Shown one piece after another: positions 29,930 through 38,819 of a stretch of DNA of 48,000 nt. Source of the DNA: Streptomyces sp. MUM 178J. Its GTDB lineage: Bacteria > Actinomycetota > Actinomycetes > Streptomycetales > Streptomycetaceae. The notes beneath the pieces are model-generated. The model made no database searches. It saw only the letters and a program-made list of their open reading frames with translations, and had not been told where the DNA came from. How positions within the stretch are numbered: the first letter of the stretch is position 1; every line of letters starts with the position of its first letter. The stretch covers positions 1-48,000 of the forward strand of contig NZ_JADWYQ010000048.1 in the NCBI RefSeq assembly GCF_022414575.1, in the 5' to 3' direction. The position numbers were made by a program, and so were the translations under genes.

Positions 29930-32650
29930 ATGAAGAGATCAAGAGGGCTGAGCGCTGCCCTCGTCTTGTCAATGGCCGCAGGCCTGGGCGCCGCCGCGAT
30001 ACCGCAGGCCGTCGCGCTCACCGAGCCGGTCGGCTTCACCGCGGACGATCTGCCCACCTGGCAGACCAACGGCATCGTCTGGGCGCTCGCCCAGAGTGAC
30101 GGCGTGGTCTTCGCGGGCGGCACCTTCTCCGAAGTGCGGCCGCCGCAGGGCGCCTCGGGCAGCGCCCGCAGCGCCCTGAACTTCGCGGCACTGGACGCCG
30201 CGACCGGCGCGCCTGCCGACTGCGAGCTGTCGTTCACCGTCTCCTCCGGCACCGCCACCGTACGCGCGCTGGCCGTGTCCCCGGACAAGCAGACGCTCTA
30301 CGCGGGCGGCTACTTCGGGGCGGTCAACGGCGTCCCGGTCTCCAGCCTCGCCGCCATCGACATCGCCACCTGCACCCCGAAGACCGGCTTCAACGCCGCC
30401 TTCCCGGCCACCGTGCGCGGACTCGCCGTCACCGGCGACACCGTCTACGCGGCCGGCGACTTCGGCCAGGTCAACGGCGAGACGCGACAGCGCTTCGCCG
30501 CGGTCGACGCGACCGACGGCTCGCTGCGTCCGTTCACGGCGAACGCCGACGAGCCGGGCCGCGCCATCGAGGTCACCCCCGACGGAGAGAACGTCCTCAT
30601 CGGCGGAGACTTCTTCGAGGTCAACGGCACGGACACACACGCGCTGGCCGTGGTCGACGCGGACACCGGCGCCCTGACGAAGGCGTACCCCGGCTTCATC
30701 GACAGCCGGTCGGTCGTCAAGGACATCGACACCGACGCGACCGGCTTCTACACCGGCAACGAGGGCACCGGCGGCGGCGTCTTCGACGGCCGCATCGCCC
30801 TCGACCTCAACGGCTTCGGCCAGCGCTGGCGCGACACCTGCCTGGGGGCGACGCAGGCCGTCGAGTCGCACGACGACGTGCTCTACAGCGCCTCGCACGC
30901 ACACGACTGCTCCAGCGTCGGCGAGTTCGCGGACGGCCGCCGCTACCACTTCCTGGCGCAGCCGACGACCAGCACGGGCAAGCTCGGCTGGTTCCCGGAC
31001 ACCAACGACGGCCTCGGCGAGGGCATCGGCCCGCGTGCGATCACCGTCTCCGCCAAGGACGGCGTCGAGTACCTGTGGTCCGGCGGCGAGTTCACCACTG
31101 TCAACGGCGCCGCCGCACAGGGTCTGACCCGCTTCGCCTCCACCGGCGACACCGGCAGGCCCACCACCCCGGTGGCAAGTGCGGAGAGCGTCAAGCCGGG
31201 CGAGGTGCAGGTGCGCTGGCGCACCAGCCTCGACCTGGACGACAGCCGGCTGACGTACAAGGTCTACCGGGACGGCTCGTCCACGCCGATCGGCACGGTG
31301 GACGCCGAGTCGCTGCCGTGGGAGCGCCCGCAGGCCTCCTTCACGGACACCGGCCTCGCCCCCGGCTCCACCCACTCCTACCGGGTGACCGCCACCGACG
31401 CGGCGGGCAACGTCAGCGGTCTGTCCGCCACCGCCACCGTCTCGGTCGCCGTCTCCGCCCAGCCGTACGCCTCCGCCGTCATCGCCGACGGGGCGGAGCT
31501 GTACTGGCGCTATGACGACACGGTCAGCCCGTATGTCGCCGACTCCTCTCCCGGCAACCACAGCGGTGTGCAGTCCGGCGGTCCGGCGCTCGGCCAGGGC
31601 CCCGGCGCGGTCGCGGGCGACAGCAAAGCGTTCGGCTTCGACGGCGCCAACGACAAGATCTACGGTGACCACCGCGGCACGGTCGGGGACTCGTACACCA
31701 TCGAGACCTGGTTCAAGACGACCACGGGCAGCGGCGGCAAGCTCATCGGCTTCGGCAACAACACCACGCGCAACAGCCGCAGCTACGACAAGCACATCTA
31801 TATGACCAACTGGGGCCGGCTGGTCTTCGGCGCCTACGACGGCAGCACCCGCACGCTCTCCACCCAGGGCTCGTACAACGACGGCGAGTGGCACCACGTC
31901 GTCGGCACCCAGGGCCCCGGCGGCATGACGCTGTACGTGGACGGCGAGCGCATCGGCTCCAACGGCTACGGCGAGCACCAGCAGTACGCGGGCTACTGGC
32001 ACATCGGCGGCGACAACCTCAGCTACTGGCCGTCCCGCCCGTGGAGCAACTTCTTCCACGGCCAGCTCGACGAGACCGCCGTCTACCCGACGGTACTCTC
32101 CGCCGACCGGGTCGCGGCCCACTACACCCTGGCGTCCAAGCCCGGCGACACCGTCACCGCGGTCCAGCCGACCGAGGACACCTACGTCAACGCGGGTGCG
32201 CCGAGTTCCAACTACAGCACCTCGACGTCGCTCGCGGTGCGCGGCACCTCGGCGTACGAGTCGTACCTCCGCTTCACCCTGCCCGAGGCGCCCGCCGGGA
32301 CGGAGCTCGTCGGGGCCGCGCTGGAGGTCAAGACCAACTCGGCATCGTACGCGGGCTCTGCGGACCCGGTGCAGATCCGTCCGGTCACCGGCGACTGGTC
32401 GGTCAGCGAAGTCACCTACGCGACCAAGCCCGCCCTGGGCTCACCGGCGCTGGGCACGCTGACCTCGCCGACGGGACCCGACGCCAGGGCCTCGGTCGCG
32501 CTGGACACGGCGGCGGTCGAAGCGGCGCTCGGCGGGGAGTACGACCTGGCCCTGACGGGCGAGGGGACGGACTCGCTGTGGCTGTGGTCGACCGAGGCCG
32601 CGGCCTCGGAGGGCACGCCGAAGCTGATCCTCACCTTCTCGCACACCTAG
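29930..32650 (+). CDS. Secreted multidomain protein: beta-propeller, FN3, LamG, DNRLRE
   Basis: 906 residues from ATG 29930, preceded by GGGGGG at 29921; longer in-frame starts exist but would bury the signal peptide (MKRSRGLSAALVLSMAAGLG). Residues about 30-405 have recurring YAGGYFGAVNG / YAAGDFGQVNG / IGGDFFEVNG units, a delta-60-like beta-propeller. An FN3 domain (about 408-505, VRWRTS...YKVYRDGS) follows, then a LamG/concanavalin domain (about 525-725, YTIETWFKT...GEWHHVVGTQ...MTLYVDGE). The C-terminal domain (about 745-905) is DNRLRE/CBM96-like (EDTYVNAGAPSSNYS...SYLRF). It is probably an extracellular carbohydrate-binding protein associated with the polysaccharide. No catalytic domain is visible. 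Confidence 0.85.
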   Translation: MKRSRGLSAALVLSMAAGLGAAAIPQAVALTEPVGFTADDLPTWQTNGIVWALAQSDGVVFAGGTFSEVRPPQGASGSARSALNFAALDAATGAPADCELSFTVSSGTATVRALAVSPDKQTLYAGGYFGAVNGVPVSSLAAIDIATCTPKTGFNAAFPATVRGLAVTGDTVYAAGDFGQVNGETRQRFAAVDATDGSLRPFTANADEPGRAIEVTPDGENVLIGGDFFEVNGTDTHALAVVDADTGALTKAYPGFIDSRSVVKDIDTDATGFYTGNEGTGGGVFDGRIALDLNGFGQRWRDTCLGATQAVESHDDVLYSASHAHDCSSVGEFADGRRYHFLAQPTTSTGKLGWFPDTNDGLGEGIGPRAITVSAKDGVEYLWSGGEFTTVNGAAAQGLTRFASTGDTGRPTTPVASAESVKPGEVQVRWRTSLDLDDSRLTYKVYRDGSSTPIGTVDAESLPWERPQASFTDTGLAPGSTHSYRVTATDAAGNVSGLSATATVSVAVSAQPYASAVIADGAELYWRYDDTVSPYVADSSPGNHSGVQSGGPALGQGPGAVAGDSKAFGFDGANDKIYGDHRGTVGDSYTIETWFKTTTGSGGKLIGFGNNTTRNSRSYDKHIYMTNWGRLVFGAYDGSTRTLSTQGSYNDGEWHHVVGTQGPGGMTLYVDGERIGSNGYGEHQQYAGYWHIGGDNLSYWPSRPWSNFFHGQLDETAVYPTVLSADRVAAHYTLASKPGDTVTAVQPTEDTYVNAGAPSSNYSTSTSLAVRGTSAYESYLRFTLPEAPAGTELVGAALEVKTNSASYAGSADPVQIRPVTGDWSVSEVTYATKPALGSPALGTLTSPTGPDARASVALDTAAVEAALGGEYDLALTGEGTDSLWLWSTEAAASEGTPKLILTFSHT

Positions 32651-32729
32651 GTCACCACTGCACTGCTGCGGCGGGGCGGCGTCGTCGACACCGCCCCGCC
32701 GCACAGTCGTCTATGAGCAGGAGCACGAC

Positions 32730-33449
32730 ATGCGACGCACCCACCTCCGACGCCCGGCCGCGGCGTCCCTGCTGCTGACGGCGGTGCTGGCCGTGACCGG
32801 CTGTTCGTCGTCCGAGAAGGAGGAGGCGAAGGCCACGGCGTCGGCGTCCGCCTCCGAGCGGTCGGCGGCCGAACGCCTCGAGGACCAGGTCGAGCAGGAC
32901 GGCGGGGACGGGAAGACGGAGAGCGGGAGTCCGTCGCCGTCAGCGTCGGCCGATCCCGGCCCCGTACGCCCCGACTCGGAACTCAAGCCCGCGACCGGCT
33001 CCTTCACCAAGGACGAGAAGGAGTATCTGAAGGGCCGGGTGCCCCAGTCGATCGAGCCGGCGGCCGTCCTGGACGTCGGCAAAGAGGCGTGCCAGCGCAT
33101 CGAGCGCACGGCCAAGCGGGACAAGGACGCGACCGTCGCGGCCGTGATCGCCGGGGAGATCAAGGACGCGGAGGACGCCGTCAACCACCTCTGCCCGGAG
33201 CAGAAGCCAGTGCTCGACGCGGCGAAGGGCGGCTACGCGGACGGCACGCACACCGACCCTGCGGCGGGCCGCTACCGCACCCTCACGGCGGGGCCGGGCT
33301 GCACCTGGTCCGTCATGGACGCCAAGGGCGGGGAAGTGGCGTCGGGCCCCGGGCCCGACGGGGGCGACCAGCACGAGCTGACGATCCCCTCCGGGGCGAA
33401 GGAGTTCACCTCGAACGGGTGCTACGCCTGGGCGCGGGTGACCGGCTGA
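32730..33449 (+). CDS. Lipoprotein with DUF732-like helical region
   Basis: 239 residues from ATG 32730 (ribosome-binding GAGCAGGAGC upstream). The lipobox LAVTGC places the lipid-anchored cysteine at residue 25. A Ser/Glu-rich charged linker follows. Residues about 95-160 form a helical segment with two cysteines (KEACQRIERTAKR and VNHLCPEQK), reminiscent of DUF732. A C-terminal beta-rich domain with two further cysteines (GPGCTWSVMDAKGG, SNGCYAWARVTG) completes it. It is extracytoplasmic. The function is not recognised. Confidence 0.8.
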   Translation: MRRTHLRRPAAASLLLTAVLAVTGCSSSEKEEAKATASASASERSAAERLEDQVEQDGGDGKTESGSPSPSASADPGPVRPDSELKPATGSFTKDEKEYLKGRVPQSIEPAAVLDVGKEACQRIERTAKRDKDATVAAVIAGEIKDAEDAVNHLCPEQKPVLDAAKGGYADGTHTDPAAGRYRTLTAGPGCTWSVMDAKGGEVASGPGPDGGDQHELTIPSGAKEFTSNGCYAWARVTG

Positions 33450-33497
33450 GCGTTCTTTCTTTCCTCTACCCGCCCCTTCCCGAAACCGGGGCAGGCC

Positions 33498-33665
33498 CCG
33501 GACCCCTGTACGGCCTGAAGGCCGTGTCCTCAATCGCCGGACGGGCTGAAAAGGCACCGCCCGGCGCGGAAACCCAGCCCCGTGGGGGCACCCCCGGACG
33601 GAGTCTGGGGGAGATTGAGGCGCGGGGGGCTGGGGGCAGCGCCCCCAGTTACGGGACGTGGGGGC
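33498..33665. repeat. REP-like Streptomyces intergenic element
   Basis: Contains CCTGAAGGCCGTGTCCTCAA and TCGCCGGACGGGCTG, then GTGGGGGCACCCCCGGACGG and GGGGGCAGCGCCCCC. These are of the kind repeated between many Streptomyces genes and able to fold into several hairpins. It separates the convergent lipoprotein and glycosyltransferase genes and probably terminates both. The family recognition is from memory of the motif. Confidence 0.55.
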
Positions 33666-33682
33666 GGCCCCCGCCGGCGGCG

Positions 33683-34849
33683 CTACCCGTGGGCGCGGGC
33701 CGCCGCCCGGGCCTGCGCGCGGTCGTAGACGCCGATCAGCGTGTCGACCACCGCGTCCATCGAGAACGCATCGACGGCCAGCTTCCGCGCCGCCTCCCCC
33801 GCGGCTTCCCCCGCCGCCGGCTCCAGCAGCTCCAGCACCGCCGGAGCCAGCCCCGCCGCGTCGTCCACGACCCGGCCCGCGCCCGCGGCGCGGACGTCGG
33901 CGGCCAGGCCGTTGGAGACGGTCACCACGGCCGGCGTGCCCACGGAGAGCGACTCCAGGACCGACATGGGGAACGGCTCGTCCACGGACGGCAGCACGTA
34001 GACATGGGCCCGACGCAGTTCGTCCAGCACCTCGGCGGAGGTCAGCGCGCCGGTGCAGACGACTCGGTCGCGGACCCCCAGCTCGTCGACGAGGCGCTGT
34101 ACGGCGGGCAGCTCGCCCTCGTCCGGGCCGGCGATGACGAACTGCGCCTCGGGATGGGTGCGCAGGATCTCCGGGACGGCCGCCACGAAGTCGCAGGGGC
34201 GCTTGCGGGCCTGGAGCCGGGCCGCGTACAGGATGCGGGGCGGGGCCTTTGGCGGATACGGCGGCGTGGGGCGCGCGGGCTGCGCGGGCACGCCGTTCAC
34301 CAGGCGTACTGCGTTGTCCAGCGGCACGCCGAGGACGGCGTCGAGGCCGCGCCGCTCATGCGCCGTCAGATGCAGCACGCCGTCGGCGCCGCGCAGCAGC
34401 CTGCGCACGGCCAGCGCGTCCAGCGCCCTGGCGAGGATCCTGTCGCTGGGGTCCACCATGCCGTGGGTCTGGAGCACCAGCGGAACACCCGCGCGGAGCG
34501 CGGCGAGCGCGAGGGGCAGGGTCACCAGATCGCGGGCCAGATGGACATGGACGACGTCCGCGCCGCGCACCAGCCGGTCGGCCTGGCGCAGCAGGGCGGG
34601 GGACGTGATGCCGCTGAAGCCGAGCGGCAGCAGCCGGCGGGCGGGGTAGAGCCGTGCCGGGACGCCCTCGACCTCTGCGGGCGGCGGTCCGTCGAAGCCG
34701 TCCGCCAGGGCGATCAGGCGCGGCTCGCAACCGCGCTGCAGCAGTCCGTGGGAGAGGTTGAGGGCGACGCGGACGGGGCCGCCGAAGGCGCCGGTGGGCG
34801 AGTGCAGCGTGACCGCGTGCAGCACGCGCAGCGGTGCTCGGGGGGTCAT
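33683..34849 (-). CDS. GT4 glycosyltransferase
   Basis: 388 residues from ATG 34849, overlapping the stop of the upstream acetyltransferase (ATGA). A GT-B fold enzyme that adds a sugar to the lipid-linked repeat unit. N-terminal RVLHAVTLHSPTGAFGGPVRVA (glycine-rich acceptor-side loop); ADVVHVHLARDL; C-terminal ILYAARLQARKRPCDFVAAV, FVIAGPDEGEL and the nucleotide-sugar motif VDEPFPMSVLESLSVGTPAV (E-x7-E). The donor is unknown. GDP-fucose is possible from the context. Confidence 0.9.
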   Translation of the reverse strand: MTPRAPLRVLHAVTLHSPTGAFGGPVRVALNLSHGLLQRGCEPRLIALADGFDGPPPAEVEGVPARLYPARRLLPLGFSGITSPALLRQADRLVRGADVVHVHLARDLVTLPLALAALRAGVPLVLQTHGMVDPSDRILARALDALAVRRLLRGADGVLHLTAHERRGLDAVLGVPLDNAVRLVNGVPAQPARPTPPYPPKAPPRILYAARLQARKRPCDFVAAVPEILRTHPEAQFVIAGPDEGELPAVQRLVDELGVRDRVVCTGALTSAEVLDELRRAHVYVLPSVDEPFPMSVLESLSVGTPAVVTVSNGLAADVRAAGAGRVVDDAAGLAPAVLELLEPAAGEAAGEAARKLAVDAFSMDAVVDTLIGVYDRAQARAAARAHG

Positions 34850-35385
34850 GCGGGCTCCTTGACCGCGCGGCGCTCGCCGTCGGCGGTGTGCAGGGTGAGT
34901 TCGGGCAGGTTCTTGTGGAGCACCGCGCCCGCGCCGACGACGGCGTGCCGGCCGACCGTGACTCCGGCGAGCACGGTGGCGCGGGCGGCTACCCAGGCGC
35001 CGTCCTCGACGGCGATGGGGGCGTTGCGGTACCGGAAGTCGGCGGCCCGGTGGTCATGGCTGCCGGTGCACAGCAGCGCCTCCTGGGAGATGCAGGCGTG
35101 TGCGCCGACGGTGATCGGTTCGAGGTTGAGCAGCCAGGCGCCCTCGCCGATCCAGGCATGGTCGCCGACGGTCAGCTTCCACGGCCACAGGACCCGCACC
35201 TTGTGCCGTATCAGCACACCGTCGCCTATGGTCGCGCCGAACGCGCGCAGCAGCCCGGTGCGCAGCCGGGCGGGGCACCACCAGGCCATGAAGACGGTGT
35301 TCATGACGGCGAACCAGAGCGCCTGGGTCAGTTTGCCCCGGCCCTTGTCGTATCCGGCCAGCGTGAAAGCCGACAAATCCCTCAT
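34846..35385 (-). CDS. Hexapeptide-repeat acetyltransferase (WcaF-like)
   Basis: 179 residues. Left-handed beta-helix repeats are seen as IGDGVLIRHKVRV, VGDHAWIGEGAWL, VGAHACISQEALL, VEDGAWVAARATVLAG and VTVGRHAVVGAGAVL. The catalytic-His pattern is TGSHDH. The N-terminal WWCPARLRTGLLRAFGA is typical of WcaF/colanic-acid-type O-acetyltransferases. It should O-acetylate a sugar of the exopolysaccharide. It forms a two-gene operon with the GT4 gene. Confidence 0.9.
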   Translation of the reverse strand: MRDLSAFTLAGYDKGRGKLTQALWFAVMNTVFMAWWCPARLRTGLLRAFGATIGDGVLIRHKVRVLWPWKLTVGDHAWIGEGAWLLNLEPITVGAHACISQEALLCTGSHDHRAADFRYRNAPIAVEDGAWVAARATVLAGVTVGRHAVVGAGAVLHKNLPELTLHTADGERRAVKEPA

Positions 35386-35512
35386 ACTGCCCCCAACTCG
35401 CGCTTCTCCGCCCTGGAACCCCCGGCTGCGGCCATGAAGAGCTCAGGCTAACGGTTGACTGTCCGCATCGTTAGACTGCGCCGAACGGGACGAAACGAGG
35501 GGTAAAACGGGA
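35386..35512. promoter_or_regulatory. Divergent promoter region with CTAACG inverted repeat
   Basis: A 127-bp gap between the acetyltransferase and polymerase genes. It contains a perfect inverted repeat CTAACG (35448-35453) / CGTTAG (35469-35474) and TTGACT (35455-35460). On the minus strand CTAACGAT (35467-35474) matches an 8-mer upstream of the cytidylyltransferase gene (43213-43220). Confidence 0.4.
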
Positions 35513-37108
35513 GTGACGGCCGACAGCACGTCGACAGACGTACGCGACGGTTTTCCACCGGCGGTGCGGTCCGGCGCGGTCGTCCCGCTGCCCCCGCCGT
35601 TCGCGCCGCGCACACTGCTCTCGCGCGCCCTCGCCGTACCGCTGGTGCTCGGCCTGTCGGTGTTCATGCCGCTGGTGGTCATCTCCCAGCCGGGCGGCGG
35701 CGCACGGGACGCGGCGTTCTGGCTGCAGCTCGCGCTCACCGTGTACTGCGGGGTGCGGCTGGGCGCGATGATCCTTACCAGCCGCCGCAAGCTCCTCCAG
35801 GGCTCCTTCTGGCTGTTCTGCTACATGGCGATGGGCGTGGCCCCGCTCGCCCAGGCCGTCCTGGGGCAGGTGCCCACCCCGGTCGTCGGCCCGCGCGAGG
35901 ACCTCGTCCAAGCGGTCTCGCTGGTGCTGCTCGGCTGTTTCGCCTTCGACGTGGGTGCGCTGATCGCCCGCCACCGGCCGGTGCGCCACCGGCGCGCGGC
36001 ACGCGCAGGCGGTCACCCGGGCGGCCACGCGGGCAGTCACGCGGGCGTACACCCCGGGGAACGCGCCGGTGATCCGGAGATCGACCGTCCGCCGCTGCTG
36101 ATCCACCGCCGCCGGCTGTATCTGCTCACGTTCTTCGCCTTCGTCTGCGGCGCCATTCTGATAGTCAAGCTGGGCGGCCCCGCGGTCTTCTTCTCCAGCC
36201 GCCAGGAGATCATCGCCGGCATCGAGGAGGCGGGCGTCTCAGGCGACGGCGGCCAGGCGGGCCAGGCCTTCCTGCGCGGCTTCGGCACCGTGCCGCCGCT
36301 GATCGCGCTGCTCGTCTACACCCGCTGGCTGGTCACCTCGCGGCGCGCCCGCCGCACCTGGTCGGTGATCGCCGTCTTCGCCGCGCTCGTCGTCCTCAAC
36401 GGCATCGTCAACAACCCCGTCTCCAACCCGCGCTACTGGTTTCTGACGGTGATGTTCGCGCTGCTGTTCGCCGCTTTCCCGGTGAGCGCGGCGATGTACC
36501 GGGCCTCGCTCAGCCTGGGCGTGATCGTCGCCTTGTTGGTCTTCCCGTTCGCCGACCGCTTCCGCTACGACGAGAACAACACCCGGCAGATCGAGACGAC
36601 GTCCTTCCTGGAGCCGCTGGCCCTCAAGGACTACGACCAGGTCGGCATGTTCGCCAACACCATCACCTATGTGGAGTCCGGACACGGCCATTCGTACGGC
36701 TACCAGCTCGCGGGCTCCCTGCTCTTCGCCGTGCCCCGCTCGGCCTGGCCGGACAAGCCGACCGACACCGGTGTGACGGTCGGCGAGTGGATGGGCGCGC
36801 GCAACACCAACCTCTCCTCCCCCGTATGGGCCGAGCTGTGGATCGACTTCGGCCCGGTCGGCATGACCGCGGGGCTGGGCGCCGTCGGCTATGCAGCCGC
36901 CCGCGTGGACCGCCGCATCGCCCGCCGCGCGGTCCGCCGCTCCCCGCCGGGCAGCCTGATCCTGATCATCGCCCCGCTCCTTGCCGGCTACTCCTTCATC
37001 CTCATCAGAGGACCGCTGCTCCAGGCGATGGGGCGGGTCGCGATCGCGGCGGTGTGCATCGCGCTGATCGCGACCTACAAGAAGGACTGGGGCGCACGGC
37101 TGGGCTGA
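35513..37108 (+). CDS. O-antigen/exopolysaccharide polymerase (Wzy-like)
   Basis: A 531-residue integral membrane protein from GTG 35513. About ten to twelve hydrophobic segments are separated by loops. A His/Gly/Ala-rich insertion lies near residues 155-185 (repeated GGHPGGHAGSHAG). A large extracytoplasmic loop (about 345-430) contains DNNTRQIE-type acidic residues, GHGHSYGYQLAGSLLFAVPR and RSAWPDKPTDTG; the latter is typical of Wzy/O-antigen polymerase homologs in actinobacteria. It is assigned by topology, loop motif and context. Sequence conservation in this family is always low. Confidence 0.8.
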   Translation: MTADSTSTDVRDGFPPAVRSGAVVPLPPPFAPRTLLSRALAVPLVLGLSVFMPLVVISQPGGGARDAAFWLQLALTVYCGVRLGAMILTSRRKLLQGSFWLFCYMAMGVAPLAQAVLGQVPTPVVGPREDLVQAVSLVLLGCFAFDVGALIARHRPVRHRRAARAGGHPGGHAGSHAGVHPGERAGDPEIDRPPLLIHRRRLYLLTFFAFVCGAILIVKLGGPAVFFSSRQEIIAGIEEAGVSGDGGQAGQAFLRGFGTVPPLIALLVYTRWLVTSRRARRTWSVIAVFAALVVLNGIVNNPVSNPRYWFLTVMFALLFAAFPVSAAMYRASLSLGVIVALLVFPFADRFRYDENNTRQIETTSFLEPLALKDYDQVGMFANTITYVESGHGHSYGYQLAGSLLFAVPRSAWPDKPTDTGVTVGEWMGARNTNLSSPVWAELWIDFGPVGMTAGLGAVGYAAARVDRRIARRAVRRSPPGSLILIIAPLLAGYSFILIRGPLLQAMGRVAIAAVCIALIATYKKDWGARLG

Positions 37109-37121
37109 CCCGGTCCCCGCG

Positions 37122-37138
37122 CCCGCAGGCCGTGCGGG
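37122..37138. terminator. Small hairpin between convergent genes
   Basis: CCCGCA (37122-37127) and TGCGGG (37133-37138), 6 bp with a 5-base loop, between the polymerase stop and the stop of the minus-strand I36-like gene. Confidence 0.4.
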
Positions 37139-37145
37139 AATGCGC

Positions 37146-37526
37146 TCAGCAGCTCATCGCCCAGGTGTGGGAGTCCCCGTCGTCGTTGGCGGCGGCGCTG
37201 TAGCCGACCTCCTGGCCGGGGGCGAGGCAGATGGTCATATGGCCGCCCTGGTGGGCCCGGGAGTAGACCTTCACATGGTCGGGGATTCCGGGGCCCGAGA
37301 TGCCGTGGTTCGCCCAGGACGAGTCCTCGTCGGCGATCCAGCTCTCCCACCAGCCGTCGTCGCCCGACCAGTTGGCACGCTGGCCGTCGAAGTTGGTGTG
37401 CTCCCAGGCGCAGAAGTGGCCGCTCGGGCAGTCGGCGGCGGCGGCCGGGGCGGCCGTGGCGAGGGCGCCGGTGAGAAGCAGGGCGGCCGCGGCGGCCGGG
37501 ATCAGGGACTTGGTGAGCAGCTTCAT
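37146..37526 (-). CDS. Secreted peptidase-inhibitor-I36-like protein
   Basis: 126 residues from ATG 37526 (AGGAAGG upstream). Signal peptide MKLLTKSLIPAAAAALLLTG with an AAAAD cleavage area. The mature part CPSGHFCAWEHTNFDGQRAN, SSWANHGISG and VKVYSRAHQGG shows the beta/gamma-crystallin-like fold of the I36 family (SMPI-type), with four cysteines. It is probably a small extracellular protein. Protease inhibition is not demonstrated for most members. Confidence 0.82.
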   Translation of the reverse strand: MKLLTKSLIPAAAAALLLTGALATAAPAAAADCPSGHFCAWEHTNFDGQRANWSGDDGWWESWIADEDSSWANHGISGPGIPDHVKVYSRAHQGGHMTICLAPGQEVGYSAAANDDGDSHTWAMSC

Positions 37527-37582
37527 GGGAGGTTCAGGCCTTCCTGGTCGATGGTGCGTCCGGTGGTGCGTCAGGTGGTGCG

Positions 37583-38251
37583 TCAGGACCGCGCGGGGAC
37601 GACGTCCAGCGCGCGGTGGAGTGCGCGGTTGCGCAACTGCCGGTAAGCGGTGAGTTCCTTGTCCCGCAGGGCGCGTACCTCGGCCAGCAGTTCGGGTTCC
37701 AGCCGGGATCTGACCTCGGCCAGTTCGGCTTCCTCCCGTGCGCACCGCTCGGGGGCGGCGGCCCGCGCGGCGGCCGTGCAGCGGTTCCGCCGGGCGAGCG
37801 CCTCCTGGAAGTCCGGGTCCTCGTTCATCCGGGCTCCGGCTTCGGCACGCAGATTGTTGACGGTGACCTCGGCCGTGAACCAGCTCCGCTCGTCGTCGCC
37901 GTACAGCGTGCGCCGGGCATCGGCGAGGCAGCCGTCGGTGTGGGCGGTGACGGTGTGGCCGGTGGGCAGGGTGAGAGACAGTTCGCTGGGGCCGGAGCCG
38001 AAGAGCGCGGCCTGGAGCCGGCGGTCCTCGGCGACGGAGGCCTTGCGGTCGAGGGTGAGGCCCCGGGCCTGAAGACAGCGGGTGACCAGAGTGTGCTGGG
38101 CCGACTTCAGCAGGTCGTCCCCGGCCCGCTCGGCAGCGGGGACGTCCGGGGGCCGTACGCTCCCGGGCGTCGAAGCGCAGCCGCTCGTCAAGGCGGCGAC
38201 TGCGGCTGCCGCGCAGAGCGCGCGCAGCGGAAGAGGCGGCAAACGGGGCAT
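37583..38251 (-). CDS. Hypothetical lipoprotein
   Basis: 222 residues from ATG 38251, three bases after the previous gene's stop. Lipobox ALTSGC with the anchoring cysteine near residue 25. The mature part is mostly helical and charged, with three cysteines (TRCLQARG, HTDGCLADARR, RNRCTAAARA) and an Arg/Glu-rich coiled coil toward the C-terminus. The family is not recognised. It sits between two I36-like genes in the same direction, so a shared extracellular role is possible. Confidence 0.78.
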   Translation of the reverse strand: MPRLPPLPLRALCAAAAVAALTSGCASTPGSVRPPDVPAAERAGDDLLKSAQHTLVTRCLQARGLTLDRKASVAEDRRLQAALFGSGPSELSLTLPTGHTVTAHTDGCLADARRTLYGDDERSWFTAEVTVNNLRAEAGARMNEDPDFQEALARRNRCTAAARAAAPERCAREEAELAEVRSRLEPELLAEVRALRDKELTAYRQLRNRALHRALDVVPARS

Positions 38252-38254
38252 GGC

Positions 38255-38671
38255 TCAGGCGGCCTCGCAGCCCATGGTCGTATCGGCGACGCCGTCGATG
38301 CGGGAGCCCCAGGACCAGTTGTCGCTGAAGTCGTACGGGCGGATCAGCCGGTGGTGGCAGCCGTTCCTCCCCCAGTCGATCGCGTACACGCTCCGGTTCG
38401 CGTCGGAGCGGAAGGACGCGGTCTTGTCGTGGTGGGACGCGGGGACGTCCGCGTACCCCGGTGGTCTGTAGCACCAGCCGGCGCCGTGCTGGCCCGGCTC
38501 GGTCCAGAAGCACACTTCTCCGGGGCCGCGCTCCTCGACGGAGGCGGACCTGGGAGGCGCGGACGCGGCAGGCGCGGACGCGGGAGACGCGGACGCGGCG
38601 GAGGGAGACGCGAGCGCGGGTGCCAGAGCGGTGAGGACGGCCGCGGCGGACAGGGCGAGCGTGCGGTGCAT
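38255..38671 (-). CDS. Secreted peptidase-inhibitor-I36-like protein (second copy)
   Basis: 138 residues from ATG 38671 (MHRTLALSAAAVLTALAPAL signal peptide). A Ser/Ala/Pro-rich linker follows, then GPGEVCFWTEPGQHGAGWCY, TASFRSDANRSVYAIDWG and RIDGVADTTMGCEAA, an I36-like domain with four cysteines. It is diverged from the 37146-37526 protein. It is first in a three-gene minus-strand unit. Confidence 0.8.
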   Translation of the reverse strand: MHRTLALSAAAVLTALAPALASPSAASASPASAPAASAPPRSASVEERGPGEVCFWTEPGQHGAGWCYRPPGYADVPASHHDKTASFRSDANRSVYAIDWGRNGCHHRLIRPYDFSDNWSWGSRIDGVADTTMGCEAA

Positions 38672-38819
38672 GGGCACTCCCGTGGGACGGGCAGGAAAGG
38701 GATGTCCCGCCCAGGGCCGCGGACGGGGCACCGGCAAGCTGCCCCGGCTCCGAAGGCGCCATTCCGCCGCACTCGTCAGCTCACACCAACGAGGGATCCA
38801 GCAGCACGACCGGCTCTCG

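Noticed and set aside
29969..32122. 717-codon minus-strand frame opposite the secreted propeller protein
   Set aside because: Val/Ala/Gly/Arg-rich shadow; the plus frame has a signal peptide and four recognisable domains.
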